In this document: in pieces, positions 1-6,602 of the stretch
Layout of the letters: the number at the start of each line of letters is the position of its first letter
How positions within the stretch are numbered: the first letter of the stretch is position 1
Assembly (NCBI GenBank): GCA_025355115.1
Contig: JANXLO010000420.1
Span: forward strand, 1 to 7,777
Origin: Chthonomonadaceae bacterium
Lineage (GTDB): Bacteria; Armatimonadota; Chthonomonadetes; Chthonomonadales; Chthonomonadaceae
Direction of reading: 5' to 3'
DNA length: 7,777 nt
Position numbers and translations under genes: made by a program
The notes under the pieces: generated by a model
What the model saw: the letters and a program-made list of their open reading frames with translations, nothing else
Database searches by the model: none
Told to the model about the DNA's origin: nothing

Positions 1-77
1 TAGGCGCGGCGCTGGCTGCGCTGAAACAGATGCTCGAACTCCCGCTGAGAACCCGTGTCGACATTCAGGGTATTCAT
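1..77 (-). CDS. Partial gene (5' end only), possible ECF-type RNA polymerase sigma factor
   Basis: Reading leftwards from an ATG at 77-75, the frame is open to the window edge and encodes 25 residues starting MNTLNVDTGSQREFEHLF and continuing QRSQRRA. A good ribosome binding site precedes it: GAGGAA (complement of 84-89) lies about 8 nt from the ATG, with AAGGAG further up at 93-98. The segment FEHLFQRSQRRA resembles the start of region 2 in ECF sigma-70 factors, typically 'FeeLfrrhyrrvYnlAyr'; the next codon begins TA, compatible with the Tyr expected there. It lies 37 nt downstream of the response regulator in the same direction, so the two probably form one transcription unit. The gene call rests on the start context; the sigma assignment rests on about 12 residues and is tentative. 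It could be another helical protein. Confidence 0.5.
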   Translation of the reverse strand, partial: MNTLNVDTGSQREFEHLFQRSQRRA

Positions 78-114
78 GATGATTTCCTCGGTCTCCTTCT
101 GCGGTCAATGCATA

Positions 115-531
115 TCACGATGCGGATGCGCTGCCGGGCACATCGGCGGCCGGAACTCTCTGCTTTAAATCCTTGCACAGGCTGCAAATCGTTGCGCGGA
201 TGGCATCACAGCCCGCGTCCTTCACCAAAAAAGCGTCCGCGCCAGCGGCAAGGGCCGGAGCGCGATAGTGGTCGTACACGCTCAGGATGATGATGCGAGT
301 CTCGTGATCGCACTGGCGCAGGCATCGGGTCGCTTCAATACCGTCCATGCGCGGCATCTGAGCGTCCATCAGTATAAGATGCGGATGATGCTGGCGGGCG
401 AGCACCAATGCTTGAAGGCCGTTGTCCGCCTCCCATTTGATCTGGAGGCTGGGATTGGCTTCCACCGCACGGCGCAGGCACTGACGAATCATCAAGTCAT
501 CGTCTGCCAGCAGGATATTGATCGTTTCCAT
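115..531 (-). CDS. Single-domain response regulator (CheY-like receiver, no output domain)
   Basis: A 138-residue receiver domain that would accept phosphate from a histidine kinase. The acidic pocket is D10-D11-D12 (LLADDD), the phosphoacceptor is D56 in LMDAQMPRMDG, the switch Ser is S84 (ILSVYD), and the conserved Lys is K104 (FLVKDAG). The GADAFLVKD region resembles the NarL/FixJ receiver family. The domain ends near residue 124 and only a short Pro/Ala/Ser tail follows, so there is no DNA-binding helix-turn-helix and output must be through protein contacts or a separate partner. An upstream in-frame ATG at 627 would add 32 residues unlike a receiver; the ATG at 531 is preferred because GAGGAG (complement of 543-548) lies 11 nt upstream and the protein then starts right at the first beta strand. 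No kinase gene is in the window. The next gene in the same direction is the possible sigma factor at the left edge. Confidence 0.9.
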   Translation of the reverse strand: METINILLADDDLMIRQCLRRAVEANPSLQIKWEADNGLQALVLARQHHPHLILMDAQMPRMDGIEATRCLRQCDHETRIIILSVYDHYRAPALAAGADAFLVKDAGCDAIRATICSLCKDLKQRVPAADVPGSASAS

Positions 532-597
532 GGCGGGCGGAACTCCTCGAAACGGCACGCCGGTTAGCGTCTCCACTTCTCTTGCGCTTACACCCCT

Positions 598-603
598 ATT
601 ATC
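598..603 (-). promoter_or_regulatory. Possible -10 box for the response regulator
   Basis: On the minus strand the hexamer GATAAT matches the sigma-70 -10 consensus at five of six positions, 67 nt upstream of the chosen ATG at 531. No convincing -35 hexamer is found 16-18 nt further up (best is TGCGTA), so the promoter may need an activator or a different sigma factor. Proposed by eye only. Confidence 0.25.
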
Positions 604-630
604 CCCCGCCAGGGCACAAATACGCACCGG

Positions 631-661
631 GGGAAACCCTGATTGAATGCAGGGGTTTCCC
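631..661. promoter_or_regulatory. Repeated GGGWWWCCC element in the divergent control region (candidate operator)
   Basis: GGGAAACCC (631-639) and GGGTTTCCC (653-661) form a perfect 9-bp inverted repeat with a 13-nt spacer. Read in the same direction the two also make a direct repeat, GGGAAACCCTGATT and GGGTTTCCCTAATC, with a 22-bp period, i.e. about two helical turns. Each copy is itself a GGG-N3-CCC pseudo-palindrome. It lies between the divergent response regulator (start 531) and the M16 operon (start 767), upstream of both likely promoters. There is no T-tract, so a terminator is unlikely. The regulator that would bind it is unknown. Confidence 0.4.
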
Positions 662-667
662 TAATCT

Positions 668-715
668 TTGCCCAGGCGAGCATGTGAAATTATTCCTATG
701 CAAATGGAGTAAAAT
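668..715 (+). promoter_or_regulatory. Possible promoter region of the M16 peptidase operon
   Basis: Two weak alternatives are visible. One is TTGCCC (668-673), a 17-nt spacer and TATTCC (691-696). The other is a better -10 match, TAAAAT (710-715), without a recognisable -35 at normal spacing. The A+T-rich stretch from about 687 to 716 stands out from the GC-rich surroundings. Either would give a leader of roughly 45-65 nt before the start at 767. The repeated GGGWWWCCC element ends 7 nt upstream of the first -35 candidate, a typical place for an activator or repressor site. Confidence 0.3.
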
Positions 716-766
716 AGAGGGTGCAACTCGCACACCATCACAGAAAGCATAAGGAGCATCTTAGAG

Positions 767-2143
767 ATGAAGTTCCTGAAAGAAGGCGCTGCTATAGCGC
801 TGCTCGCGGCAACCATGACCGCAGCGGCGCAAAAAGCCCCCCACTATCCTATAGAGCAGTTTCAGCTGCCCAACGGCATGAAGGTAATTCTGTCGCAGGA
901 TCACTCGACGCCCGTCGTTGGCCTTGCTCTGGCTTACGATGTAGGCTCGCGAAACGAAGTGAAGGGCCGCACGGGATTCGCCCACCTTTTCGAGCATATG
1001 ATGTTTCAAGGCTCCGCGCACGTCGGCAAGACCGAGCATATGCGCTACATCAGCGCGGCGGGCGGAATGATGAACGGCTTCACACGCGAGGAGGACACGA
1101 CCTATATCGAGACCGTCCCTTCCGAGAAGTTGCCGACCATCCTTTGGCTGGAAGCCGACCGAATGCGCTCCCTGTCCGTGACGGCAGACAACCTGAAAAA
1201 TCAGCAGGATGTCGTGAAGGAAGAGAAGCGGCTCAGCTTCGACAATCAGGCTTATGCCAACGCAGTCCGTGTACGCCTGCCCGAGCTTGCCTTCTCGAAC
1301 TATGCCAATCAGCACTCCGTCATAGGCTCGATGGCAGACCTGGAAGCGGCCAGCTTGAGCGACGTTCAGTCATTCTTCAAGACCTACTACGCGCCTAACA
1401 ACGCCACTCTGGTTCTCGTCGGCGACTTCGATCCGAAGCAGGCACGCGAGCTGGTGATGCGGACTTTCGGCGACATCGCCCGTCAGCCCGCCCCGACCGT
1501 CACCAACATCGCAGAACCGATTCAGACAGCTGAGAAGCGGGATACGATGAGTGATCCCCTCGCCCGTCTGCCCGCCCTGCTCATGGCCTGGCACGGCCCC
1601 TCGCTGGGCAGCCCGGACAGCTACGCGCTGGAAATTCTCAGCAGCATCCTCTTTCAGGGGGAGAGCTCGCGAGGGTATCAGGAGATCGTCAAGAAGCGGA
1701 AGCTCGCGCTGGCGGTGCAGGGTGGCCTGCGCTCGCAACGCGGCCCCAGCCTCTTTACGCTGTTCAGTGTCTATCCGCCGAACGTCAAAACCGCCGATCT
1801 GGAGCAGGCTATCTACGCGCAGATCGAAGCGATACAGCAGTCCGCTCCGAGCGTCGACGAGCTGAATCGGATCAAAACCCGCCTCCGCGCCGGACGCTAC
1901 ACGGGCGGCGGGAGCTTCGGAGGCCTTGACACAATGCTGGGCCGCGCAATCGCCATCGCGGATTTCGCGGTGTTCGAGGGAAATCCCAACCTGGTCAACA
2001 CGGAACTGGAGAGATACATGGCGGTCACGCCGGAGCAGGTGCAGGCGGTCGCGAAAAAATATTTCACGCCGCAGAATCGGACGATACTTGAGGTGAAGCC
2101 TGGCGCTGGAATGCCGATGCCGCCTAAGGGAGGAAAACAGTGA
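767..2143 (+). CDS. M16 zinc metallopeptidase, catalytic subunit of a probable heterodimer
   Basis: A 458-residue exported peptidase of family M16 (pitrilysin / mitochondrial processing peptidase-like, subfamily M16B by size). Residues 1-21 look like a Sec signal peptide (MKFLKEG, then an Ala/Leu core, AAA|Q as likely cleavage site), so it should act in the periplasm. The N-terminal domain opens with the usual LPNGMKVILSQDHSTP and carries the inverted zinc motif HLFEH at 73-77: H73 and H77 as ligands, E76 as base. The third ligand is E152/E153 in VVKEEKR, about 76 residues on, as the family requires. After YYAPNNATLVLVGDFDP (about 205-222) comes the second M16 domain. There the SSxL...RExxGxxY motif of substrate-binding partners is eroded: V308 stands in place of Arg and L315 in place of Tyr. 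The start has AAGGAG at 751-756, 10 nt upstream. Its stop overlaps the start of the next gene, which supplies the missing Arg/Tyr pair. Its substrate is unknown. Confidence 0.93.
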   Translation: MKFLKEGAAIALLAATMTAAAQKAPHYPIEQFQLPNGMKVILSQDHSTPVVGLALAYDVGSRNEVKGRTGFAHLFEHMMFQGSAHVGKTEHMRYISAAGGMMNGFTREEDTTYIETVPSEKLPTILWLEADRMRSLSVTADNLKNQQDVVKEEKRLSFDNQAYANAVRVRLPELAFSNYANQHSVIGSMADLEAASLSDVQSFFKTYYAPNNATLVLVGDFDPKQARELVMRTFGDIARQPAPTVTNIAEPIQTAEKRDTMSDPLARLPALLMAWHGPSLGSPDSYALEILSSILFQGESSRGYQEIVKKRKLALAVQGGLRSQRGPSLFTLFSVYPPNVKTADLEQAIYAQIEAIQQSAPSVDELNRIKTRLRAGRYTGGGSFGGLDTMLGRAIAIADFAVFEGNPNLVNTELERYMAVTPEQVQAVAKKYFTPQNRTILEVKPGAGMPMPPKGGKQ

Positions 2144-3570
2144 TGCAGACAGTCAAACAAGTCTCTCTGCTGTTCTCCGCATGCTGGCTGCTCTCCACCG
2201 CAGTCGCCGCGCCGATCCTGGCGCAGGGCAGCTTTCCCTCCACGCCTCCACCGGATCTGCCCGCGCGTTCCTTCTCGTTCTCCAAGGAGCAGATCAGGAC
2301 GCTCCCAAACGGCCTTAAAATCGTAGTGGTCGAGAGCCATACGGTGCCGATGGTGACGCTCCGGATGGGCGTTCTCGCCGGCAGCGTGCTGGATGCGCCG
2401 GACTCGCCGGGCCTTGCATCGGCTGTCGCTAGCCAAATGACGGCGGGCACCAACAAGTTCAACAGCCTCCAGCTGCATGAGGCTGTCGAAGGTCTGGGCG
2501 GCTCCATCAATGTATCCGCAGGAATGGATTCGGCGACAATGGGCGCCTCCGCGCTCTCCGAGAACTTCGGGCGCCTGACCGAAATCATGGCGGATGTTCT
2601 GCTGCACCCGACATTCCCAACCGACGAATTGGCGACATACAAGCAGCTGACAAGCCAATCGCTCGTTCTGCAGCGACAACAGCCCACGTTCCTCGCGGCG
2701 CAGGAGTTCAACAAGGTCGTCTACGGCTCTCATCCCTACGGAGTATCCTCGACCACTGCCGCCGCAGTCCAGACCTTAACGCCCGAAAAGCTACGGGCGT
2801 TCTATCAGGAGCACTTCACTCCGCAAGGGGCCGTGCTTGTCGTCGTGGGCGACGTCAAGGCTGGAGCGGCCTTCGCGCAGCTATCGAAGGCACTGGGCGA
2901 ATGGAAAGCGCCTCGCACTACCACGATGAATCCGACCTATCCTGCGCCTCCCGTCCGCTCTGGACGCCGCATCTATCTGGTCAATCGGCCCGGCTCAGTA
3001 CAGTCCAATATCCTGCTCGGCAACCTGGCAATCCGTCGCGGCGACCCGGACTTCTATGCGCTCACGCTCGCCAATATCATTCTGGGAGGCGGATCCAGCT
3101 CCCATCTTTTCGCAAATGTCCGCGAAAAGATGGGCTACGCATACGATGTGAGAAGCACGCTCGACCGTAACTCCCTGACGGGTGATTTCACTGCGAGCGC
3201 GCAGACTCGCACCGATGTGACGGCGGCAGCCTTGAAGGAGATGTTGCGCCTTACAGACCAGATGCGAACGACCCCTGTCACCGAGACGGAGCTGAATGAG
3301 GCGAAGGCACTTCTAAAAGGCAACTTCGTGCTTGGTCTGGTGACGCAGGACGGCCTCGCGTCAGTACTGCTCAGCCGCGAGCTATACGGTCTACCTGCCG
3401 ACTATCTGCAGACCTTCCGCGCGCGCTTCGACGCGGTCACAATTGCCGACGTCCAGCGAGTCTCGCAGAAATACTTCCTTGCCGATAAATCCGCAATCGT
3501 GATCGTCGGCGATGCCGACAAACTTCGCGCTCCCCTCAAAGAGTTCGGCGATGTGGAAGAGGTCATGTAG
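2143..3570 (+). CDS. M16-family protein lacking HXXEH, partner subunit of the upstream peptidase
   Basis: A 475-residue M16-fold protein, exported (hydrophobic segment at about 7-27, probable cleavage near AVA|AP or ILA|Q). The fold is recognisable from LPNGLKIVVVESHTVPMV (54-71), the FTPQGAVLVVVGDV hinge and a second domain with NILLGNLAIRRGDPDFY. Where active members have HXXEH, this protein has SAVAS (93-97, in GLASAVASQMTAGT), so zinc binding and catalysis are lost. It keeps the motif GGGSSSHLFANVREKMGYAY with R327 and Y334, the pair that holds the substrate chain in dimeric M16 enzymes. The first gene has the opposite set, so this is the non-catalytic, substrate-binding half of a heterodimer, as in known bacterial M16B pairs. 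The ATG at 2143 overlaps the upstream TGA by one base (TGATG), indicating translational coupling; GTG at 2140 is an in-frame alternative one codon earlier. GGGAGG at 2128-2133 serves either. The FSAC at 11-14 is too early and lacks the -3 Leu needed for a lipobox. Confidence 0.92.
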   Translation: MQTVKQVSLLFSACWLLSTAVAAPILAQGSFPSTPPPDLPARSFSFSKEQIRTLPNGLKIVVVESHTVPMVTLRMGVLAGSVLDAPDSPGLASAVASQMTAGTNKFNSLQLHEAVEGLGGSINVSAGMDSATMGASALSENFGRLTEIMADVLLHPTFPTDELATYKQLTSQSLVLQRQQPTFLAAQEFNKVVYGSHPYGVSSTTAAAVQTLTPEKLRAFYQEHFTPQGAVLVVVGDVKAGAAFAQLSKALGEWKAPRTTTMNPTYPAPPVRSGRRIYLVNRPGSVQSNILLGNLAIRRGDPDFYALTLANIILGGGSSSHLFANVREKMGYAYDVRSTLDRNSLTGDFTASAQTRTDVTAAALKEMLRLTDQMRTTPVTETELNEAKALLKGNFVLGLVTQDGLASVLLSRELYGLPADYLQTFRARFDAVTIADVQRVSQKYFLADKSAIVIVGDADKLRAPLKEFGDVEEVM

Positions 3571-3596
3571 AGCCTCCGTGTCCTACTGTCCGTCTC

Positions 3597-3637
3597 AAAA
3601 AAGCACTTCCCTCATTATGAGGGAAGTGCTTTTTTTG
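3597..3637. terminator. Bidirectional rho-independent terminator
   Basis: GCACTTCCCTCA (3603-3614) pairs perfectly over 12 bp with TGAGGGAAGTGC (3618-3629) across a 3-nt TTA loop. The stem is preceded by six A (3597-3602) and followed by eight T (3630-3637), so a U-tract follows the hairpin on both strands. It lies 26 nt after the stop of the second M16 gene and 31 nt after the stop of the convergent GH38-family gene, and should end transcription from both. Confidence 0.93.
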
Positions 3638-3668
3638 CGTCAATAAACCAGGCCAATGCGATGCGAAT

Positions 3669-6368
3669 CTACGGAATCAGTTTCACTGTCACTATCTCGA
3701 AGGGCTGAATTGGCAGGAGCATTTCGCCGCCGCTCAAGGGAATCTCTGCGAGGCTGGCCTCCATCAGATCGCAGAGCCAGGCGGATTTGAAGGGCAACGA
3801 AGTGGTCAGCGTCACCGTGCCGCGTGTATTGTGGGCCTCGTAGAGGCGGACAATGACGGCTGCTTCCGTCTCGGCACGTTTGATCGATTCGATGAAGACG
3901 GCGGAGTTGTCCACTTCGAAAAAAGAGCGCTCTAGTGGCAGGCTGCCGGGGCGATTGGCAGGAAGCGGAAATGCAGTTGGGGGAGAGTTCAGGGCGTAGG
4001 CGTTCTCCACGACTTCTCCCTCCCTGAAATCGCCATTGTGGGGCAAGAGTGAGTAGGTGAAGAGCTGGCGACCCTGCTCCGAGACCGCGGCTGATTCCTC
4101 CACCAAGGGCGCCAGGGAGAGTCGCATGGTGTGGCCTTCGATGTCGTAATCGGATTTTCCGTCGTTGATCAAGGCGACGCCGTAGTTGCCTTCGCTGAGA
4201 TCAGCCCATTTTTGAGCGCGAACCAGTTGTCGAGGCTGCTCCCAGCCTGCATTGGAATAAGTGGGCCGCTCGATGTGCCCGAATGCAATCTCAAAAGAGG
4301 CACGGCTGCTGTTGATCGCAACGGGGAAAGCAACGCTGAGTTCTGCGTCCGCCTCGCGCCAGTCTGCTTCCGTCACAAAATCCAGGCGCATGCTACCGGC
4401 GGTGAGACGCACGGTCTGCACGATTCGTGAGTTGCCGACGACGTGCACGAAGCGTATGGCGCCACGGACAGGCCCGCTTTCAACCACCTCGGCGCTCTCA
4501 AGCTTCGTCCCGATTCCGCTCTCGTTAGAAGGAAGTGCGGGCGCACCATTGCCATCATGGATGGTCGCCAGAACCGGCTGTACAACCAACTGGTTGGCGC
4601 ATTGCAGGGGAATGAGAGCCGGTCTGCCTCTGCTCGGGGCTGTATAGGTGTCGCACAGGATTTCACGTTCGTTGTCGCGGTCGAAGAGCCTCGTTATGAG
4701 GCCGGTAGCAGCATCGAACTCCACGCGGAGGGACTCGTTTTCAAGGTGAGTGCGAGAAGCGGTGACTGCACCCTCGTCATCGTCTACGGGAACAGTCGTG
4801 GCGTTGAGATCCCAGACGGCGTAGCCATGCAGGGGCGCATTCTTCGCGATGAACAGCGAGGAGCGCTCGCCATTCGTCCCTTTCAGGATCTGGACGGCCA
4901 GGGCATCGCCCTCCGGCCCGATGGCCGTCACGGGACTTTCGCCGGGACGAAGCGGCACCTCCACAGCCTCGTTGGCAAAATGGCTCAGGTTGCTGACGAC
5001 CAGAACAGGGTGCTTCATGCCTCTGGTGTTTATCGCATCGGAAAGCGCATCTGCCGCTGCGGCGAACACATCGGCGCAGTTTCCGGCGATCCCTGCATCA
5101 TCCTTCGCGCCAACCTGACGGTGTTCTGCATCGTGGTCTGATGCGCCGATGCGAGACTGCTCAATCATGAGGGCTTTCCAGAGGCGATCCAACTCCTGGA
5201 CAGGATAAGCGGCAAGACCCGCAGGCTTGACAGCGCTCAGGAACTCTGCATTGCGCAGCGCGAACTCAACTCTGCGAGCATCTCGTCCGTTCGAAATCTG
5301 AGTGCTTAAGGTGCTGCCAGTCGGGTTCGGAAAAATTTCGCCGTATATGACGAACGGATTGGACATCTCCATTTCGGCTTTGCGAAAGAACTTCTGCACA
5401 GACTCAAAGACTATCGTTGGCAGGCCCTCTCTGCTCTGCTGTAGACCCGACTTCTCCATTGCCACAGCGACGGAATCGCTCTCCCCAACTTCAAGTAGAT
5501 AGAGCAAGCGGGAGGGAGGGTCGGCGCCCAAGCTCTGAATTCGGCGGCCGCGTGAGGCAGAGGTCAGTTCGCCGGAAGGGCAGACTTGCGACAAGACTTG
5601 GGTGCCGTCGATACCCTGCCAGTGAAAAGTATGATTGGGCAGTCCATTGGCCTGAGCCCCATTCAACCGTCGCATCAAAAGGTGGTCGATGCGAGCGCGC
5701 TTCAGAATTTGCGGGAGGGAAGCGGGGTGTCCAAAATCCTCGCGAAGCCAGAGATCGTGCGTCTCGATGCCAAACTCATCGAGAAAAAAACGCTTGCCGA
5801 GCAGCATATGTCTGACCAGGCTCTCCCCGCTGATAGTTGAGGCCGATTGAGCCCACATGCTGCCGACGACTTCCCACTGCCCTTCCGTGATCTTTGCCTT
5901 GATCCGTTCATATAGTTTCGGAGCCGTGCGCTTGACCCATTCGTAGACGACGGCCTGGGGACAGGCGAACCGGAGATCAGGACTCTCATCTAGCCTTTGC
6001 AACACGAGGGCGAACTTTCGCAGGCATTCGTGCTGCTCGGCATCCGAAGTCAAAAGCTGGAATGCATCCACAGGCGAATGCCCGACCACGTTGATCCACG
6101 GCGCTGCATCGAGCGAGGGATGCAGGCAGGCGGAGATAATTTCCAGGCATTTGCGGACGCTATCGGGGTCATCAGGAACGAACAGACTGACTGCGGAGTC
6201 GAGGCTGGCAAGGAGCTCGCTGAAGCGACGAGTGCCGGGAGGCTGCGCCTTCAGCAGATCGAGCGCGTACTTTAATTCGTCATATAGTGCACACAGTTCA
6301 AAATCGCGGCGGTCAAGGAAAGCCTCGAGGCGGCGCATAGTAGTTTCAGCAGGCTCCAGCATAGTCAT
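3669..6368 (-). CDS. GH38 alpha-mannosidase-family protein with a degenerate active site (probable pseudoenzyme)
   Basis: An 899-residue protein with the full GH38 domain order: N-terminal helical part, a GH38 catalytic-type domain at about 90-345, the mid domain to about 430, and C-terminal beta domains to the end. No signal peptide is seen, so it is probably cytoplasmic. Scaffold matches include EGQWEVVGSMW (162-172), GESLVRHMLLGKRFF (181-195), FGHPASLPQIL (212-222), HTFHWQGIDGTQVL (246-259), WADLSEGNYGVALINDGKS (721-739) and QPFEIVTVKL (888-897). The functional motifs do not match. The HxHxD/GHAHID zinc motif is GHSPVD (96-101), with Pro in place of the zinc His and only the Asp kept. The nucleophile motif WLPDxFG is WLREDFG (207-213), with Glu for Asp. 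WVEPD is WAQSA; GDGGGGPT is GESDSVAV; the HRGT segment after GELY is PTGST (349-353); NQFHD is EQSRI (403-407). The reading frame is intact, so the gene is not decayed. The ATG at 6368 is used; an ATG two codons in (6362) sits better relative to GAGAG upstream. A standard alpha-mannosidase function should not be assumed. Confidence 0.88.
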   Translation of the reverse strand: MTMLEPAETTMRRLEAFLDRRDFELCALYDELKYALDLLKAQPPGTRRFSELLASLDSAVSLFVPDDPDSVRKCLEIISACLHPSLDAAPWINVVGHSPVDAFQLLTSDAEQHECLRKFALVLQRLDESPDLRFACPQAVVYEWVKRTAPKLYERIKAKITEGQWEVVGSMWAQSASTISGESLVRHMLLGKRFFLDEFGIETHDLWLREDFGHPASLPQILKRARIDHLLMRRLNGAQANGLPNHTFHWQGIDGTQVLSQVCPSGELTSASRGRRIQSLGADPPSRLLYLLEVGESDSVAVAMEKSGLQQSREGLPTIVFESVQKFFRKAEMEMSNPFVIYGEIFPNPTGSTLSTQISNGRDARRVEFALRNAEFLSAVKPAGLAAYPVQELDRLWKALMIEQSRIGASDHDAEHRQVGAKDDAGIAGNCADVFAAAADALSDAINTRGMKHPVLVVSNLSHFANEAVEVPLRPGESPVTAIGPEGDALAVQILKGTNGERSSLFIAKNAPLHGYAVWDLNATTVPVDDDEGAVTASRTHLENESLRVEFDAATGLITRLFDRDNEREILCDTYTAPSRGRPALIPLQCANQLVVQPVLATIHDGNGAPALPSNESGIGTKLESAEVVESGPVRGAIRFVHVVGNSRIVQTVRLTAGSMRLDFVTEADWREADAELSVAFPVAINSSRASFEIAFGHIERPTYSNAGWEQPRQLVRAQKWADLSEGNYGVALINDGKSDYDIEGHTMRLSLAPLVEESAAVSEQGRQLFTYSLLPHNGDFREGEVVENAYALNSPPTAFPLPANRPGSLPLERSFFEVDNSAVFIESIKRAETEAAVIVRLYEAHNTRGTVTLTTSLPFKSAWLCDLMEASLAEIPLSGGEMLLPIQPFEIVTVKLIP

Positions 6369-6462
6369 AAGGCTCTCTTGTGCATAAAAAGGTATCTTCC
6401 AGCCGCATCCATTTCAGACCTCCGTAGGAACAGCGGCAGGCAGCGGGACGCCATACTGCTCT

Positions 6463-6491
6463 ATTATACGCCAAATCGAGCCACAGGATAA
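6463..6491 (-). promoter_or_regulatory. Probable sigma-70 promoter of the GH38-family gene
   Basis: Minus strand: a perfect TATAAT -10 (complement of 6463-6468) with TTATCC (complement of 6486-6491) 17 nt upstream as a weak -35. Transcription would start near 6456 and give a leader of about 88 nt before the ATG at 6368. The perfect -10 in a GC-rich background is the main argument. Confidence 0.45.
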
Positions 6492-6493
6492 CG

Positions 6494-6520
6494 GGAACGA
6501 TTCGCTCACGCAGGCCGTCA
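6494..6520 (+). promoter_or_regulatory. Candidate ECF-sigma promoter GGAAC-N17-CGTCA for the small charged protein
   Basis: GGAAC at 6494-6498 and CGTCA at 6516-6520 are 17 nt apart, the arrangement recognised by many ECF sigma factors (GGAAC in the -35, CGTC/CGTT in the -10). A start near 6527 would leave a leader of about 75 nt before the gene at 6603. A tandem 7-bp repeat (GAGCATC twice, 6560-6573) lies in that leader. No good sigma-70 promoter is visible at a useful distance: TTGAGC (6558-6563) with TATTCA (6581-6586) would start transcription on top of the ribosome binding site. Confidence 0.3.
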
Positions 6521-6602
6521 CCTTTGAAGTGATCTGAAGCTCTCGCTGATGCAACGATTGAGCATCGAGCATCCGTGGAATATTCAATAAAGGAGACAGA
6601 CT

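Noticed and set aside
532..627. N-terminal extension of the response regulator to an ATG at 627
   Set aside because: The added 32 residues do not resemble a receiver domain, and the GAGGAG at 543-548 supports the start at 531. The extension would also overlap the candidate -10 box.
721..733. GTGC-aactc-GCAC hairpin in the leader of the M16 operon
   Set aside because: A 4-bp stem is within chance expectation and shows no link to a known riboswitch or leader element.
2173..2184. Lipobox-like FSAC in the second M16 protein
   Set aside because: The -3 residue is Phe, the preceding hydrophobic stretch is too short, and the hydrophobic region continues after the Cys, as in a normal signal peptide.
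1897..2733. A 278-codon open frame on the minus strand across the junction of the two M16 genes
   Set aside because: It is antisense to two well-supported genes, rich in Arg/Cys/His with no recognisable motif, and has no convincing ribosome binding site.
4443..5141. A 232-codon open frame on the plus strand inside the GH38-family gene
   Set aside because: It is fully antisense to a gene with clear family motifs, its translation shows no domain pattern, and long antisense frames are expected at this GC content.
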